Assembly (NCBI RefSeq): GCF_019655855.1
Contig: NZ_BPFX01000031.1
Span: 35,626-99,625, forward strand
Reading direction: 5' to 3'
Source of the DNA: Pseudomonas paralcaligenes
Lineage (GTDB): Bacteria; Pseudomonadota; Gammaproteobacteria; Pseudomonadales; Pseudomonadaceae
Length of the DNA stretch: 64,000 bases
The notes below the pieces were generated by a model. That model did no database searches, had not been told where the DNA came from, and saw only the letters and a program-made list of their open reading frames with translations. Position numbers and translations under genes: made by a program. This document shows, one piece after another, positions 1 to 10,255 of this stretch; the first letter of the stretch is position 1, and each line of letters starts with the position of its first letter.

Positions 1-51
1 GTTTGTTCCAGAAGAGACCGGCTAAGCCTAGCGGCTTTCGCCACGAAGCAG

Positions 52-72
52 AACGGGCCGCATGGGCCCGTT
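52..72 (-). terminator. Possible terminator of the MoxR/VWA operon
   Basis: An 8-bp GC-rich stem (AACGGGCC with GGCCCGTT) and a 5-nt loop lies 7 bp past the VWA gene stop. There is no clear T-tract on the minus strand, so it is a weak call. Confidence 0.35.
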
Positions 73-78
73 CGTGTG

Positions 79-1257
79 TCACTTGGAGAGGAACCTCATC
101 CCTTCCTCCAGTCCCCGCAGCGTCAGCGGGTGCATCTGGTCGTTGATCAGCTCGCGGACGATGTTGGTCGAGGCCGTGTAGTTCCAGGCGTCCTTGGGGT
201 AGGGGTTGATCCAGATGAGCTTCTTGTACTTCTCCATGAAGCGCTTCATCCAGACGTAGCCGGCTTCCTCGTTCCAGTGCTCGACGCTGCCGCCGGGCTG
301 GGTGATCTCGTAGGGCGCCATGGCGGCGTCGCCGACGAAGATGATCTTCCAGTCCGGGCCGTACTTGTGCAGCAGGTCGAGGGTGGAGAAGCGCTCGCTG
401 GTGCGGCGCAGGTTGTTCTTCCACACGCTTTCGTAGACGAAGTTGTGGAAGTAGAAATATTCGAGGTGCTTGAACTCGGTCTTGCACGCCGAGAACAGTT
501 CCTCGCACACCTTGACGTGGGCGTCCATGGAGCCGCCGATGTCGAACAGCAGCAACAGCTTCACCGTGTTGCGCCGCTCCGGGCGCATCTGGATGTTGAG
601 CAGGCCGGCGTCCTTGGCTGTGTGGTCGATGGTGCCGGCCAGGTCGAACTCCTCGGCGGCGCCTTCGCGGGCGAACTTGCGCAGGCGGCGCAGGGCCACC
701 TTGATGTTGCGGGTGCCCAGCTCGACCTGGTCGTCGAGGTTCTTGTACTCGCGCTGGTCCCACACCTTGGCGGCCTTGCCCTGGCGCTTGCCGGCGTCGC
801 CGACGCGGATGCCCTCGGGGTTGTAACCACCGGAGCCGAACGGGCTGGTGCCGCCGGTGCCGATCCACTTGTTGCCGCCGGCGTGGCGTTCCTTCTGTTC
901 CTCAAGGCGCTTCTTGAATTCCTCGATCAGCTTGTCCAGGCCGCCGAGGGACTGGATCTGCGCGCGTTCCTCGTCGGTCAGGTGCCGCTCGAACTCCTTG
1001 CGCAGCCAGTCTTCGGGGATCAGCGCCTCGATGTGTTCGTTGAGGTTTTCCAGGCCCTTGAAGTAGGCGCCGAAGGCCCGGTCGAACTTGTCGAAGTGGC
1101 GCTCGTCCTTCACCAGGATCGCCCGGGCGAGGTAGTAGAACTCGTCCATGTCGGCGAACACGACGTTGTGCTTGAGCGCGTTGATCAGGTCGAGCAGCTC
1201 GCGTACCGAGACCGGCACCTTGGCCGCGCGCATTTCGTTGAACAGGTTGAGCAGCAT
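79..1257 (-). CDS. VWA domain protein, CoxE-like, partner of MoxR ATPase
   Basis: A 392-residue protein with a C-terminal von Willebrand factor A domain. The metal-binding MIDAS motif reads DIGGSM at about residues 239-244, with a later TAST segment. Residues 110-165 are charged and glycine-rich, giving the long N-terminal half a linker-like middle. No signal peptide or membrane segment is seen, so it is cytoplasmic. Proteins of this type pair with MoxR AAA+ ATPases in chaperone-like metal insertion or complex assembly, and such an ATPase lies in the same operon at 1728-2573. The specific client is unknown. Confidence 0.85.
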   Translation of the reverse strand: MLLNLFNEMRAAKVPVSVRELLDLINALKHNVVFADMDEFYYLARAILVKDERHFDKFDRAFGAYFKGLENLNEHIEALIPEDWLRKEFERHLTDEERAQIQSLGGLDKLIEEFKKRLEEQKERHAGGNKWIGTGGTSPFGSGGYNPEGIRVGDAGKRQGKAAKVWDQREYKNLDDQVELGTRNIKVALRRLRKFAREGAAEEFDLAGTIDHTAKDAGLLNIQMRPERRNTVKLLLLFDIGGSMDAHVKVCEELFSACKTEFKHLEYFYFHNFVYESVWKNNLRRTSERFSTLDLLHKYGPDWKIIFVGDAAMAPYEITQPGGSVEHWNEEAGYVWMKRFMEKYKKLIWINPYPKDAWNYTASTNIVRELINDQMHPLTLRGLEEGMRFLSK

Positions 1258-1286
1258 GGCTGCGGCCTCGTGTTATCGGTGGAGCC

Positions 1287-1682
1287 TCAGGAGCGGGACT
1301 CCTGGGGCAGGCCGTCGGCGATCTGGTACCAGTCGGCCTTGGATTCGGGAAAGATGTGCTTCTGCGGGATGACGCCCAGCGGCGTGTCCAGCGTGCCCAG
1401 GGCGACGGACAGCCACTCCGGGTGCGGATGCTCGGCGAACCATTGCAGGGTCGCGCCGCAGTCCCGGCAGAAGGTCCGGCTCACGCCGGGCGAGGAGTGG
1501 TAGGTCGCGACCTGGTCCTCGCCCGCGGTGAAGCGGAAGTGTTCGCGCCGCACGTTGCCGTAGCTGCCGAATGCAGCGCCGTGCGCCTTGCGGCACATCG
1601 AGCAGTGGCAGTGGCTGGCGGACGCGATGGGCGCGTCGATCTCGTACTTCACCGCGCCGCACAGGCAGCTTCCGCGATGCAT
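1287..1682 (-). CDS. GFA family zinc protein (CENP-V/GFA fold)
   Basis: A 131-residue protein with the zinc-binding cysteine pattern of the glutathione-dependent formaldehyde-activating family: CLCG near the N-terminus, CHCSMCR at about residues 24-30, and FCRDCGA in the middle. The length is typical. It sits 29 bp upstream of the VWA gene and 45 bp downstream of the MoxR ATPase gene, so it interrupts a usually adjacent pair. The family name is historical, and most members have no proven formaldehyde activity. The substrate is unknown. Confidence 0.85.
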   Translation of the reverse strand: MHRGSCLCGAVKYEIDAPIASASHCHCSMCRKAHGAAFGSYGNVRREHFRFTAGEDQVATYHSSPGVSRTFCRDCGATLQWFAEHPHPEWLSVALGTLDTPLGVIPQKHIFPESKADWYQIADGLPQESRS

Positions 1683-1727
1683 GCGTGCCCCTCTCCTGGT
1701 GGCCCGCCAGCGGCGGGCGTTACGGAC

Positions 1728-2573
1728 TCAGCGCGACGCGCGGCGGGCCATGAAGGCCAGGCGTTCGAGCAGCTGCACGTCCTGCTCGTTCTTGACCAGG
1801 GCGCCGGCCAGCGGCGGGATGGCCTTGGTCGGATCGCGCTCGCGCAGCACGGCCTCGCCGATGTTGTCGGCCATCAGGAGTTTCAGCCAGTCGACCAGTT
1901 CGCTGGTGGAAGGCTTCTTCTTCAGGCCCGGCACCTTGCGCACGTCGAAGAACACGTCGAGCGCCTCGGCCACCAGCTCGCCGCTGATGTTCGGGTAGTG
2001 CACGTCGACGATGCGCTTGAGGGTCTCGCGGTCGGGGAAGGCGATGTAGTGGAAGAAGCAGCGGCGCAGGAAGGCGTCCGGCAGTTCCTTCTCGTTGTTC
2101 GAGGTGATGATGATGATCGGGCGCTGCTTGGCCTTGATCGTCTCGTCGGTCTCGTAGACGTAGAACTCCATCTTGTCGAGTTCCTGCAGCAGGTCGTTGG
2201 GGAACTCGATGTCGGCCTTGTCGATCTCGTCGATCAGCAGGATCACGCGCTCGTCGGACTCGAACGCCTCCCACAGCTTGCCTTTCTTGATGTAGTTGCG
2301 CACGTCGTGGACCTTGTCCGAATCTAGCTGCGAGTCGCGCAGGCGGCTGACCGCGTCGTACTCGTACAGGCCCTGGTGCGCCTTGGTGGTGGACTTGATG
2401 TGCCAGGTGATCAGCTTGGCGCCGAAGGCCTGGGCCAGCTGCTCGGCGAGCATGGTCTTGCCGGTACCCGGTTCGCCCTTGACCAGCAGCGGGCGCTGCA
2501 GGGTGATGGCGGCGTTGACCGCGAGCTTCAGGTCGTCGGTGGCGACGTAGGACTGGGTGCCTTCGAACTTCAT
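1728..2573 (-). CDS. MoxR-family AAA+ ATPase
   Basis: A 281-residue AAA+ protein. Walker A is GEPGTGKT (residues 33-40) and Walker B is ILLIDE (111-116), followed by a sensor-1 segment (IIIITSNNE). The chosen ATG (MKFEGT) has GAGGA about 7 nt upstream; a longer frame exists but lacks a ribosome site. MoxR ATPases act as chaperones in maturing protein complexes together with VWA proteins, and one is encoded downstream at 79-1257. It is the first gene of a three-gene minus-strand operon. Confidence 0.9.
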   Translation of the reverse strand: MKFEGTQSYVATDDLKLAVNAAITLQRPLLVKGEPGTGKTMLAEQLAQAFGAKLITWHIKSTTKAHQGLYEYDAVSRLRDSQLDSDKVHDVRNYIKKGKLWEAFESDERVILLIDEIDKADIEFPNDLLQELDKMEFYVYETDETIKAKQRPIIIITSNNEKELPDAFLRRCFFHYIAFPDRETLKRIVDVHYPNISGELVAEALDVFFDVRKVPGLKKKPSTSELVDWLKLLMADNIGEAVLRERDPTKAIPPLAGALVKNEQDVQLLERLAFMARRASR

Positions 2574-2732
2574 CTGGGAATCCTCGGACGGGCGCACGGC
2601 GGGCGCGGCCGGCTGGTTCGGTGTGTGATGTAAGGCTCGACTATAACGCGCGCCACGGTGAACTGTGAACGCAGACGCGCCATTCAGTCACTGAATGGCG
2701 GGTCAGGGCGTCGCCGGTTACGAATTTCTCGG

Positions 2733-2787
2733 AATGACAAGCATGCTTTACATTTGCGATCGACGGATGTTAAGTTTGCTTTACATC
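2733..2787 (+). promoter_or_regulatory. Two palindromic operators before the membrane protein/XRE pair
   Basis: Site 1 (2733-2754) pairs AATGACAAG with CTTTACATT across CATG. Site 2 (2766-2787) pairs GATGTTAAG with CTTTACATC across TTTG. The centres are 33 bp apart, three helical turns. The likely ligand is the small XRE regulator encoded at 3207-3407, but this is inferred from position and symmetry only. Confidence 0.55.
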
Positions 2788-2805
2788 AACCGGAGAGTCC
2801 CATTC

Positions 2806-3195
2806 ATGAACATCGCTGCCCGTCGCTACGTCATTTCCTGTTCCTCGCTGATGCTGGTGTATGCCGCGCTGGTCGCCCTGATCAGCTGGGGCGTGGACCT
2901 GCAGCAACTGCCCTACGCCCTGCGGGTGATCGCCGCGGCGTCGCCGGCGATACCGCTGCTGGCCTCGCTCTACGTGTTCGACCGCTATATGCGCAGCGAG
3001 CCGGACGAGTTCCTGCGCTTCCTGATGTCGCGAGCCGCGCTGCTGGCCGGCGGTGCGGTGGTCGGCTTGCTCACCGCCTGGGGCTTTCTCGAGCAGTACG
3101 CCGGCTGGCCGCGCTTCCCGCTGATCCTGGCGTTCCCCGCCTTCTGGGCCGCCTATGCCTTCACCTCCACCCTGGTCCGCTGGCGCTACGCCTGA
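2806..3195 (+). CDS. Small multi-pass membrane protein, unknown function
   Basis: A 129-residue protein with about four hydrophobic segments (roughly residues 10-30, 40-60, 75-95 and 103-123), joined by short loops with arginine-rich cytoplasmic ends. The ATG at 2806 follows GGAGAG by 8 nt; an upstream in-frame ATG has no ribosome site. It lies 11 bp before an XRE regulator gene and probably forms a two-gene autoregulated unit with it. Membrane-protein and small-HTH pairs of this kind are common, but I do not recognise a specific function. Confidence 0.75.
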   Translation: MNIAARRYVISCSSLMLVYAALVALISWGVDLQQLPYALRVIAAASPAIPLLASLYVFDRYMRSEPDEFLRFLMSRAALLAGGAVVGLLTAWGFLEQYAGWPRFPLILAFPAFWAAYAFTSTLVRWRYA

Positions 3196-3206
3196 GGAGA
3201 GCCGCC

Positions 3207-3407
3207 ATGCACAATCGCCTGAAGGAGCTGCGGGCCGAGCGCGGCTGGAGCCAGTCGGAGCTGGCCCAGCGGCTGGAGGTGTCGCGGCAGAGCGTCAACG
3301 CCATCGAGACCGGCAAGTACGACCCGAGCCTGCCGCTGGCCTTCCGCATCGGCCGGGTGTTCGGGTTGCCCATCGAGGCCATCTTCAGCGACGAGGTCAC
3401 GAGCTAG
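3207..3407 (+). CDS. Small XRE-family HTH regulator (YozG-like)
   Basis: A 66-residue protein that is essentially one Cro/CI helix-turn-helix: [19 protein letters not shown], then [16 protein letters not shown], then the [10 protein letters not shown] helix. This is the compact single-domain YozG type that usually sits beside a membrane protein gene. GAGGAG lies 7 nt upstream of the ATG. Its stop overlaps the convergent DUF748 gene by 11 bp. It may repress its own operon through the two palindromes upstream of 2806. Confidence 0.85.
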   Translation: MHNRLKELRAERGWSQSELAQRLEVSRQSVNAIETGKYDPSLPLAFRIGRVFGLPIEAIFSDEVTS

Positions 3408-4470
3408 GCGGCGCGTTCTCGTAGCGTGCGTTGAAGGCCTGGATGAAGCCGTTGCGCAGGATCGAGAGGAAGGCCTGGAAGGGGCTGACGTTCTGGTCGC
3501 GGACGCTGCCGGACAGCTCCACCCGGGTGGCGAACTGGTTCTTCTGCTGGTTCTTCAGCACCGTTTCGCTGCCGCCGACCAGGGCTTCCCAGATCGAGCG
3601 GAAGAAGCCCTTGTCCTGGTCCTGCACGTCCTGCCGCCAGTTGAACACGTCGACGTCGCGCAGCAGCGGCTTGATGTAGCCGTCGAGCTGGCCGTTCTCG
3701 GCGCTGGCCTCGATCACCACGTCGCCGTTGCCGGCGTTGAAGTCGAACTTGCCGTAGGCGGAGGAGAAGTCGTTGAGCCGGCGCAGCTCGATGTCGGTGG
3801 CGCGCACGCGGAATTCGAAGTCCTGGAAGTTCTCGAACGGGTCGAACACCGCCGTCGCCTCCAGCGGTGCGTGGTCGAGCAGCAGGGCCTTGCCCTCGAA
3901 GCGGGCCACCCGCTCGCCGCGTTCGTCGGCGACGTTGGTCAGGTTGTACAGGCTGGCGTTGACGTCGCTGGCGTACATGTTCACCGGCGGATCCGAGGTG
4001 AAGTTGCGGAAGCTGATGCGGCCGTTCACCACGCGGATTTCGTCGAGGGTGATCGGCAGCAGCTTCTCCAGCTGCTCGCGCCAGTCCACCCCGGCACCGG
4101 TCTGGCTGTCGTCGCCGCTCTCGCCGCCGTCGACGAAGTTCAGCTGCGGACTCTCGAAGATCACCCGGGCCACCACGCCGTGGTCGTACCAGAGCGCGTG
4201 CCAGCTCACCGACAGGTCGATGGAGGGCGCGTCGAGCAGCGGCACCGGCACGTCGCCGTCGGCCTTGGCGATCACCAGGCCGTCGATGCGGTAGGCGCCG
4301 CGCCACCAGGCCAGGTCCACGTCGGCGATCTGCCCGCGGTACTCGCCCATGTCCGCCAGCTTGGCGTTGAGGTAGTCGCGGATGAAGATGGGCAGGGTCA
4401 GGTGCAGGATCAGCAGCACGGCGACCAGGCCGAGGACGATGTAGAGGGGCAGGCTGTAGCGGCGTTTCAT
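3397..4470 (-). CDS. DUF748 (AsmA-like) envelope protein
   Basis: A 357-residue protein. A single N-terminal membrane anchor (about residues 7-27, [20 protein letters not shown]) is followed by a long periplasmic beta-rich domain that resembles DUF748/AsmA-like proteins. AsmA-like proteins are thought to bridge the inner and outer membranes, but no function is established for this one. The start is uncertain: an ATG three codons upstream (4479) is also possible and neither has a strong ribosome site. It is convergent with, and overlaps, the XRE gene. Confidence 0.75.
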   Translation of the reverse strand: MKRRYSLPLYIVLGLVAVLLILHLTLPIFIRDYLNAKLADMGEYRGQIADVDLAWWRGAYRIDGLVIAKADGDVPVPLLDAPSIDLSVSWHALWYDHGVVARVIFESPQLNFVDGGESGDDSQTGAGVDWREQLEKLLPITLDEIRVVNGRISFRNFTSDPPVNMYASDVNASLYNLTNVADERGERVARFEGKALLLDHAPLEATAVFDPFENFQDFEFRVRATDIELRRLNDFSSAYGKFDFNAGNGDVVIEASAENGQLDGYIKPLLRDVDVFNWRQDVQDQDKGFFRSIWEALVGGSETVLKNQQKNQFATRVELSGSVRDQNVSPFQAFLSILRNGFIQAFNARYENAPPSS

Positions 4471-4602
4471 CGGTGGCATCCGTTGCAGCAGGTGTTTCCG
4501 GTGGACCGCCGAGCGAGACGCGGAGTTCGACCGGCGTGCGCTGGACGATCTCTCTTGCCAGGCTTAGGCTGTTTGCCCTCGGTTATCGAAAGGACAACGA
4601 CC

Positions 4603-5577
<975 letters not shown>

Positions 5578-5596
5578 CGCCCTGACGCGCGGCGGC

Positions 5597-7258
5597 TCAT
5601 ATCCGGGTCGCCGCGTCGTTGTCGTAGCGGTTGGCGATGTAGCTCACGCCGTGGCGAATCAGCGGTGGCGCCTCGCCGCTGTGCAGCAGGCCGACCGCGT
5701 CGACGATCGCCTGGTCGGCCAGCGTCATGCGGTCGAGCATGCGCAGGTGCTGCAACCAACTCTCCACCACCAGCGTCTCCTGCCAGATTTCCTGATCGGC
5801 CGCATCGCGGAACAGCGACCAGCGCTGCGCCCCGTTGCGCAGGCGCAGCCGTCGCAGCTCCTGCATGGCGCGCACGAAGTCGCGGGTGCGCTCGGCGGGG
5901 ATGCGGTACTCGATGGTCACCAGCACCGCGCCCCGGTCCGGGTCGAAGGCGAAGGCCGGCATGCCGGGCAGGGGGCTCTGTGCGCGGCGCATGCTGCCCA
6001 CCTCCAGTTCCGGCAGGCGCGAGTGGTAGAGCAGGAAGGCGCAGGCTACCATCAGGCAGCCCGCCACCAGCAGCGCGCCCTGCGGCCCCATGTTCTCGGC
6101 CAGGTGGCCCCAGAGGAACGAACCCAGCGCCAGGCCGCCATATAGCGCCGTCTGGTACAGCGCCAGGGCGCGAGCCTTGACCCAGTCCGGCACCAGTATC
6201 TGCACCGAGGCGTTGTAGGTGGCGACCGCGGCGATCCAGCAGGCGCCGCCGATCAGCAGGGCGGGGAAGATCAGCCACAGGTTGTCCAGCGCGCCGAGCG
6301 CCAGCATCACCAGGCCCATGGTGAAGCCCGCCAGGCTGATCAGCCGGCTGCGCCCCCAGGCCCGCGCGCCACGGTTGACCAGCAGGCTGCCGAGGATCGC
6401 CCCGACGCCGAGGGCGCCGAGCATGTAGCCGTACACCGTGGCGCCGCCGTCCGGGTTGCGGTGCGCCAGCACCGGTAGCAGCGCCCACACGGCGCTGGCG
6501 GAGAGGCCGAAGGAGAAGGAGCGCAGCATCACCAGGCGGGTGACGCTGGAGTGCTGGGTGAAGCGCAGCGCCGCCACCACGCCCTGGGCCAGGTGCTCCG
6601 GCGGCAGGGTGCGCACCGGCACGGAGCGGCGCCAGGCCCAGATCGCCCAGATCAGGCCGACGTAGCACAGGCAGTTGAACAGGAAGATCCAGGGCGCCCC
6701 CACCAGGCTCAGCATCAGGCCGCCCAGGGCCGGGCCGGCGGCGCGGGCGACGTTGAAGTTGACGCTATTGAGCAGCACGGCGTTGCCGACCATGCCGCCC
6801 GGCACCTGCTCGCTCACCGCCGCCTGCCAGGCCGGCACGGTGATCGAGCCGCCGATGGAAATCCACAGGATCGAGACGATCAGCAGGATCGGGTCGAGGT
6901 AGCCGAGGAAGGCGATCACGCTGAGGAAGATGGCGCCGCTCATCTCGAAGGCCAGGCCGGCGAGCATGATCTTGCGCCGGTCGTGGTTGTCGGCCATCAC
7001 CCCGGAGACGATCGACAGCAGCACCAGGGGCAGAGTGGCGGCGACCTGGATCATCGCCACCAGCAGCGGGCCGGCGTGAGCCTCGGTGACCACCCAGGCG
7101 GCGGCCACCGACTGCGCCCAGGTGCCCAGGTTGGCGAACAGGTTGGCGATCCAGATGATGCGGAAGGCGCGGATCGTGAAGGGGCTGAGCAGGTGGTGGT
7201 GCTTGTCTGCCTCGGGCTCCCGAGGCAGGTCGTTCTTCGGCGAGACGGACTGCAGCAT
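5597..7258 (-). CDS. MFS exporter with C-terminal ferredoxin-like domain (MFS_3 type)
   Basis: A 553-residue major facilitator. Residues 25-420 hold about 12 membrane segments with the loop motif GVMADNHDRRKI after helix 2. Residues 440-553 are soluble and resemble the antibiotic-biosynthesis-monooxygenase/dimeric ferredoxin fold found at the end of many MFS_3 (enterobactin-exporter-like) proteins. The ATG at 7258 has AAGGAA 7 nt upstream; the open frame continues further but overlaps the next gene out of frame. It lies 74 bp downstream of an EamA exporter. The substrate is unknown. Confidence 0.82.
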   Translation of the reverse strand: MLQSVSPKNDLPREPEADKHHHLLSPFTIRAFRIIWIANLFANLGTWAQSVAAAWVVTEAHAGPLLVAMIQVAATLPLVLLSIVSGVMADNHDRRKIMLAGLAFEMSGAIFLSVIAFLGYLDPILLIVSILWISIGGSITVPAWQAAVSEQVPGGMVGNAVLLNSVNFNVARAAGPALGGLMLSLVGAPWIFLFNCLCYVGLIWAIWAWRRSVPVRTLPPEHLAQGVVAALRFTQHSSVTRLVMLRSFSFGLSASAVWALLPVLAHRNPDGGATVYGYMLGALGVGAILGSLLVNRGARAWGRSRLISLAGFTMGLVMLALGALDNLWLIFPALLIGGACWIAAVATYNASVQILVPDWVKARALALYQTALYGGLALGSFLWGHLAENMGPQGALLVAGCLMVACAFLLYHSRLPELEVGSMRRAQSPLPGMPAFAFDPDRGAVLVTIEYRIPAERTRDFVRAMQELRRLRLRNGAQRWSLFRDAADQEIWQETLVVESWLQHLRMLDRMTLADQAIVDAVGLLHSGEAPPLIRHGVSYIANRYDNDAATRI

Positions 7259-7332
7259 GCGAGTTTCCTTGCGTGGCCGGCCGCCGCCCGGGCGGCCCTG
7301 CATCGTCTCTGAGTGTAGAAGCCCGCCCGGGT

Positions 7333-8235
7333 TCAGGCCCGCGCCGCCACGCTGGCGCGCTCCGGGCGCACCACCAGCCACAGGGCCACGCCGATCAGCG
7401 CGCAGCCCGGCAGGTAGGCCCAGCTCAGCGGCTCGCCGAGCAGCAGGGCGCCCCAGAGCACGCCGAACGGCGGGATCAGGAAGGTGGTGGTGGATGCCTT
7501 GATTGGCCCGACGTCGGCCAGCAGGCGGAAATACAGGACATAGGCGAAAGCGGTGCAGACCAGCCCCAACGCGGCCAGCGACAGCCATACCTCGGGCCCG
7601 CCCCAACTGGCCGGCGGTTGCCAGGCCAGGCTGCCGGCGAACAGCGGCAGCTGGAACAGGCTCGCGCCGAGCAGGCTGGCGAAGGCGGTGAGGCGGTTGT
7701 CCAGGCCGCCCTGCTGGCCGATCCAGCTGCGGGTGAGGAAGCCGGCGAAGCCGTAGCAGGTGGTGGCCACCAGGCACGCGGCGGCGCCCAGCAGCAGCGG
7801 CAGGTCGAAGGCCACCGGGCCGGTGCGGGTCAGCACCGCCACGCCGAACAGGCCGAGAGCGACGCCGGCAGCCTTGCTCGTGGTCATCGTCTCGCTGAAG
7901 AACAGCGCGCCGATCAGCACGCCCATCAGCGGCGTGGTGGCATTGAAGATCGAGGAATAGCCGGCCGGCAGCACCAGCGCCGCCAGGCAGTACATCACCG
8001 AGGGCAGGCCGGCGTTGATCACCCCCAGGGCCAGGCAGGCGCGGAACTTGCCGCGGAAGTCCCACGCCGGGCGCAGCACCAGCAGGATCGCCAGCAGCCC
8101 CAGCGCGCCGAGGCTGGCGCGGAAAAAGGCGGTGGGCAGGCTGCCCAGCACCGGCACGGCGATGCGCATGAACAGGAAGCTGGCGCCCCAGATGGCGGCG
8201 AGCAGCAGCAGGCGGAACAGGTCGGCGGGTCGCAT
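7333..8235 (-). CDS. EamA/DMT family transporter
   Basis: A 300-residue protein with ten predicted membrane helices in two EamA repeats (about residues 5-135 and 148-290). It begins with the typical AAIWGASFLFMR segment. This drug/metabolite transporter family usually exports amino acids or metabolites; no residue reveals the substrate. AGGAG lies 7 nt upstream of the ATG. It probably forms an operon with the MFS exporter at 5597. Confidence 0.88.
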   Translation of the reverse strand: MRPADLFRLLLLAAIWGASFLFMRIAVPVLGSLPTAFFRASLGALGLLAILLVLRPAWDFRGKFRACLALGVINAGLPSVMYCLAALVLPAGYSSIFNATTPLMGVLIGALFFSETMTTSKAAGVALGLFGVAVLTRTGPVAFDLPLLLGAAACLVATTCYGFAGFLTRSWIGQQGGLDNRLTAFASLLGASLFQLPLFAGSLAWQPPASWGGPEVWLSLAALGLVCTAFAYVLYFRLLADVGPIKASTTTFLIPPFGVLWGALLLGEPLSWAYLPGCALIGVALWLVVRPERASVAARA

Positions 8236-8459
8236 CGTGGGCTCCTGGCGGGAGCGCCCAGATTACGCGGCTCCCCGCCGCACGCAATCCGCAGCTGACT
8301 TTCAAATCGCCGGTACAGTGGTCGCTGGGGTCAATCGCGCCGAGCGCCTGGGTCATTGAGGCACGGTGAGGGCTGGCCTAACCTGCGGCGACACCCTTCG
8401 CGAATGCCCGCTGCGTCTCCAGCGCCGGGCGTGTCATCACCGGATCGGGAACGCCGAAC

Positions 8460-9635
8460 ATGAAAGGCCCGCTGTCTTCGCTGAAAGTCCTCGATTTCTC
8501 CACCCTGCTGCCGGGGCCGTTCGCCTCGCTGCTGCTGGCGGACATGGGCGCCGAGGTGCTGCGCATCGAGTCGCCCAGCCGTACCGACCTGGTGCGGGTG
8601 CTGCCGCCCCACGTCGATGGCGTGTCCACCAGCCACGCCTACCTCAACCGCAACAAGCGTTGCCTGGCCCTGGACCTGAAGCAGCCCGAGGCGCTGGAGG
8701 TGGTGCGCCGTCTGGTGCGCGAGTACGACATCGTGCTGGAGCAGTTCCGCCCGGGGGTGATGGACAAGCTGGGCCTCGGCTACGAGGCGCTGAAGGCAAT
8801 CAATCCAGGGCTGATCTACGTTTCCATCACCGGCTACGGCCAGACGGGCCCCTACAAGGACCGCGCCGGCCACGACCTCAACTACCTGGCCCTGAGCGGC
8901 CTGGCCAGCTACACCGGGCGCCGCGACAGCGGCCCGCTGCCCCTCGGTGTGCAGGTGGCGGACATCGCCGGCGGCTCGCTGCACGGGGTGATCGGCCTGC
9001 TCGCGGCGGTGATCGCCCGCCAGGGCAGTGGCCAGGGCCAGCGCGTTGACATCAGCATGACCGACTGCGCCTTCAGCCTGCACGCCATGGCCGGCGCCGG
9101 CTTCCTCGCCGGCGGGGTGGAGCCGGCGATGGAGAACCAGGTGCTCAACGGCGGCAGCTTCTACGACTACTACCGCACCCGCGACGGCCGCTGGCTGTCG
9201 GTGGGCAGCCTGGAGCCGCAGTTCATGCAGCGCTTCTGCGCCACCCTCGGTCGCCCGGAACTGGCCGCCCTGGGGCTGTCGGCGAAGGATCAGGACAGGC
9301 TCAAGCGCGAGATCGCCATCGAGGTGGAGAAGCACGACCTGGCCGAGTGGCAACAGCGCTTCGCCGAGGTGGACGCCTGTGTCGAGCCGGTGCTGAGTCT
9401 GGCCGAGGCAGTGGAGCATCCCCAGCTCGCGGTGCGCGGCGTGGTCACCGAGGTGCCACGCGAGGGCCGGCCAGCGCAGCGGCAGATCGCCTGCCCGATC
9501 CGTTTCTCCGAGGGCCTGGAGCCGCCCCGCCACATCGGCGCGGCGGTCGGCGCGCACAACGACGAGGTGCTGCGCGAACTGGGCTACGACGAGGAAGAGA
9601 TCGCCCGGCTCAAGGCCGGCAAGGTGCTCGGGTAG
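8460..9635 (+). CDS. CaiB/BaiF CoA-transferase family, AMACR-like
   Basis: A 391-residue class III CoA-transferase-fold protein. It has the catalytic pair of alpha-methylacyl-CoA racemases: histidine in GHDLNY (residue 138) and aspartate in ADIAGG (168). This favours racemisation of 2-methyl-branched acyl-CoA over CoA transfer. Terpenoid and branched-chain catabolism both need such an enzyme and the atu locus lies 18 kb away, but a link is only inferred. The gene stands alone and is divergent from the EamA exporter. Confidence 0.82.
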   Translation: MKGPLSSLKVLDFSTLLPGPFASLLLADMGAEVLRIESPSRTDLVRVLPPHVDGVSTSHAYLNRNKRCLALDLKQPEALEVVRRLVREYDIVLEQFRPGVMDKLGLGYEALKAINPGLIYVSITGYGQTGPYKDRAGHDLNYLALSGLASYTGRRDSGPLPLGVQVADIAGGSLHGVIGLLAAVIARQGSGQGQRVDISMTDCAFSLHAMAGAGFLAGGVEPAMENQVLNGGSFYDYYRTRDGRWLSVGSLEPQFMQRFCATLGRPELAALGLSAKDQDRLKREIAIEVEKHDLAEWQQRFAEVDACVEPVLSLAEAVEHPQLAVRGVVTEVPREGRPAQRQIACPIRFSEGLEPPRHIGAAVGAHNDEVLRELGYDEEEIARLKAGKVLG

Positions 9636-9647
9636 GGAGGCGGGACT

Positions 9648-9708
9648 CGTAGGGCGGGTGGAACCCGCGACCAGGCCAGCGCCATGCGCGGGTTTCACCC
9701 GCCCTACG
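9648..9708. repeat. GTAGGGCGGGT palindrome (family A)
   Basis: The inverted repeat begins CGTAGGGCGGGT and ends ACCCGCCCTACG, with GAACCCGCG and CGCGGGTTTC as inner arms. It lies between two convergent genes, 2 bp past the SprT stop. Related copies are at 13542, 30954, 32231 and 60021. Confidence 0.85.
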
Positions 9709-9709
9709 G

Positions 9710-10204
9710 CTATTCGATCCGCTGCTCGCCGCTGAACACCAGGGTCGCCCGGCAGCGCCGGCAGAAGTAGCGACGGCCCTTGCGCACTAGGTTGTGGCGC
9801 TGGGTGGAGAAGGGAAACTCGCCGTCCGGGCACTGGCACAGGTAGAGATAGCGGGTGACCTTGCGCCGACCCACGTCGTAGGTGTGGCAACGCTCCGGTG
9901 GCAGCTCGTAGACGCCGCGCATGATCAGCTGCCATTCCTCGCCGTGGGGCTGGATGCGCGCGCCGAACATCTGGTGCGCCACCAGATGGGCTACTTCGTG
10001 GGCCACGGTCTGTTTCAGGAAATGCTCGCGGTTCTCCGCGTACAGCTTCGGATTGAAACGCAGCAGGTTGTCGTGGAGGTGGGCGACGCCGGCCTTCTGG
10101 CCGCGCAGCCGGAAGCTGACCTCGGGGCGGGGGAAGGCACGTTTGAAGAAGTCCTCGGCCAGCTGGTAGCAGGCTTCGACGCGGGCATGGAGCAGTTCGG
10201 GCAT
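9710..10204 (-). CDS. SprT family zinc metalloprotease domain protein
   Basis: A 164-residue protein with the SprT metalloprotease motif HEVAH at residues 69-73. It is followed by a C-terminal zinc-ribbon region with CHTYDV, CQCPDG and CRRC cysteines. Length and domain order match bacterial SprT. Eukaryotic relatives (Spartan) cleave DNA-protein crosslinks, but the bacterial role is not settled. The stop codon lies 2 bp from a GTAGGGCGGGT palindrome, and the start overlaps no neighbour. Confidence 0.88.
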   Translation of the reverse strand: MPELLHARVEACYQLAEDFFKRAFPRPEVSFRLRGQKAGVAHLHDNLLRFNPKLYAENREHFLKQTVAHEVAHLVAHQMFGARIQPHGEEWQLIMRGVYELPPERCHTYDVGRRKVTRYLYLCQCPDGEFPFSTQRHNLVRKGRRYFCRRCRATLVFSGEQRIE

Positions 10205-10255
10205 GGGGCGATTATGCCGTATCGCCCCATGCCGCCCAACCCGCCGCCGGTCGTG

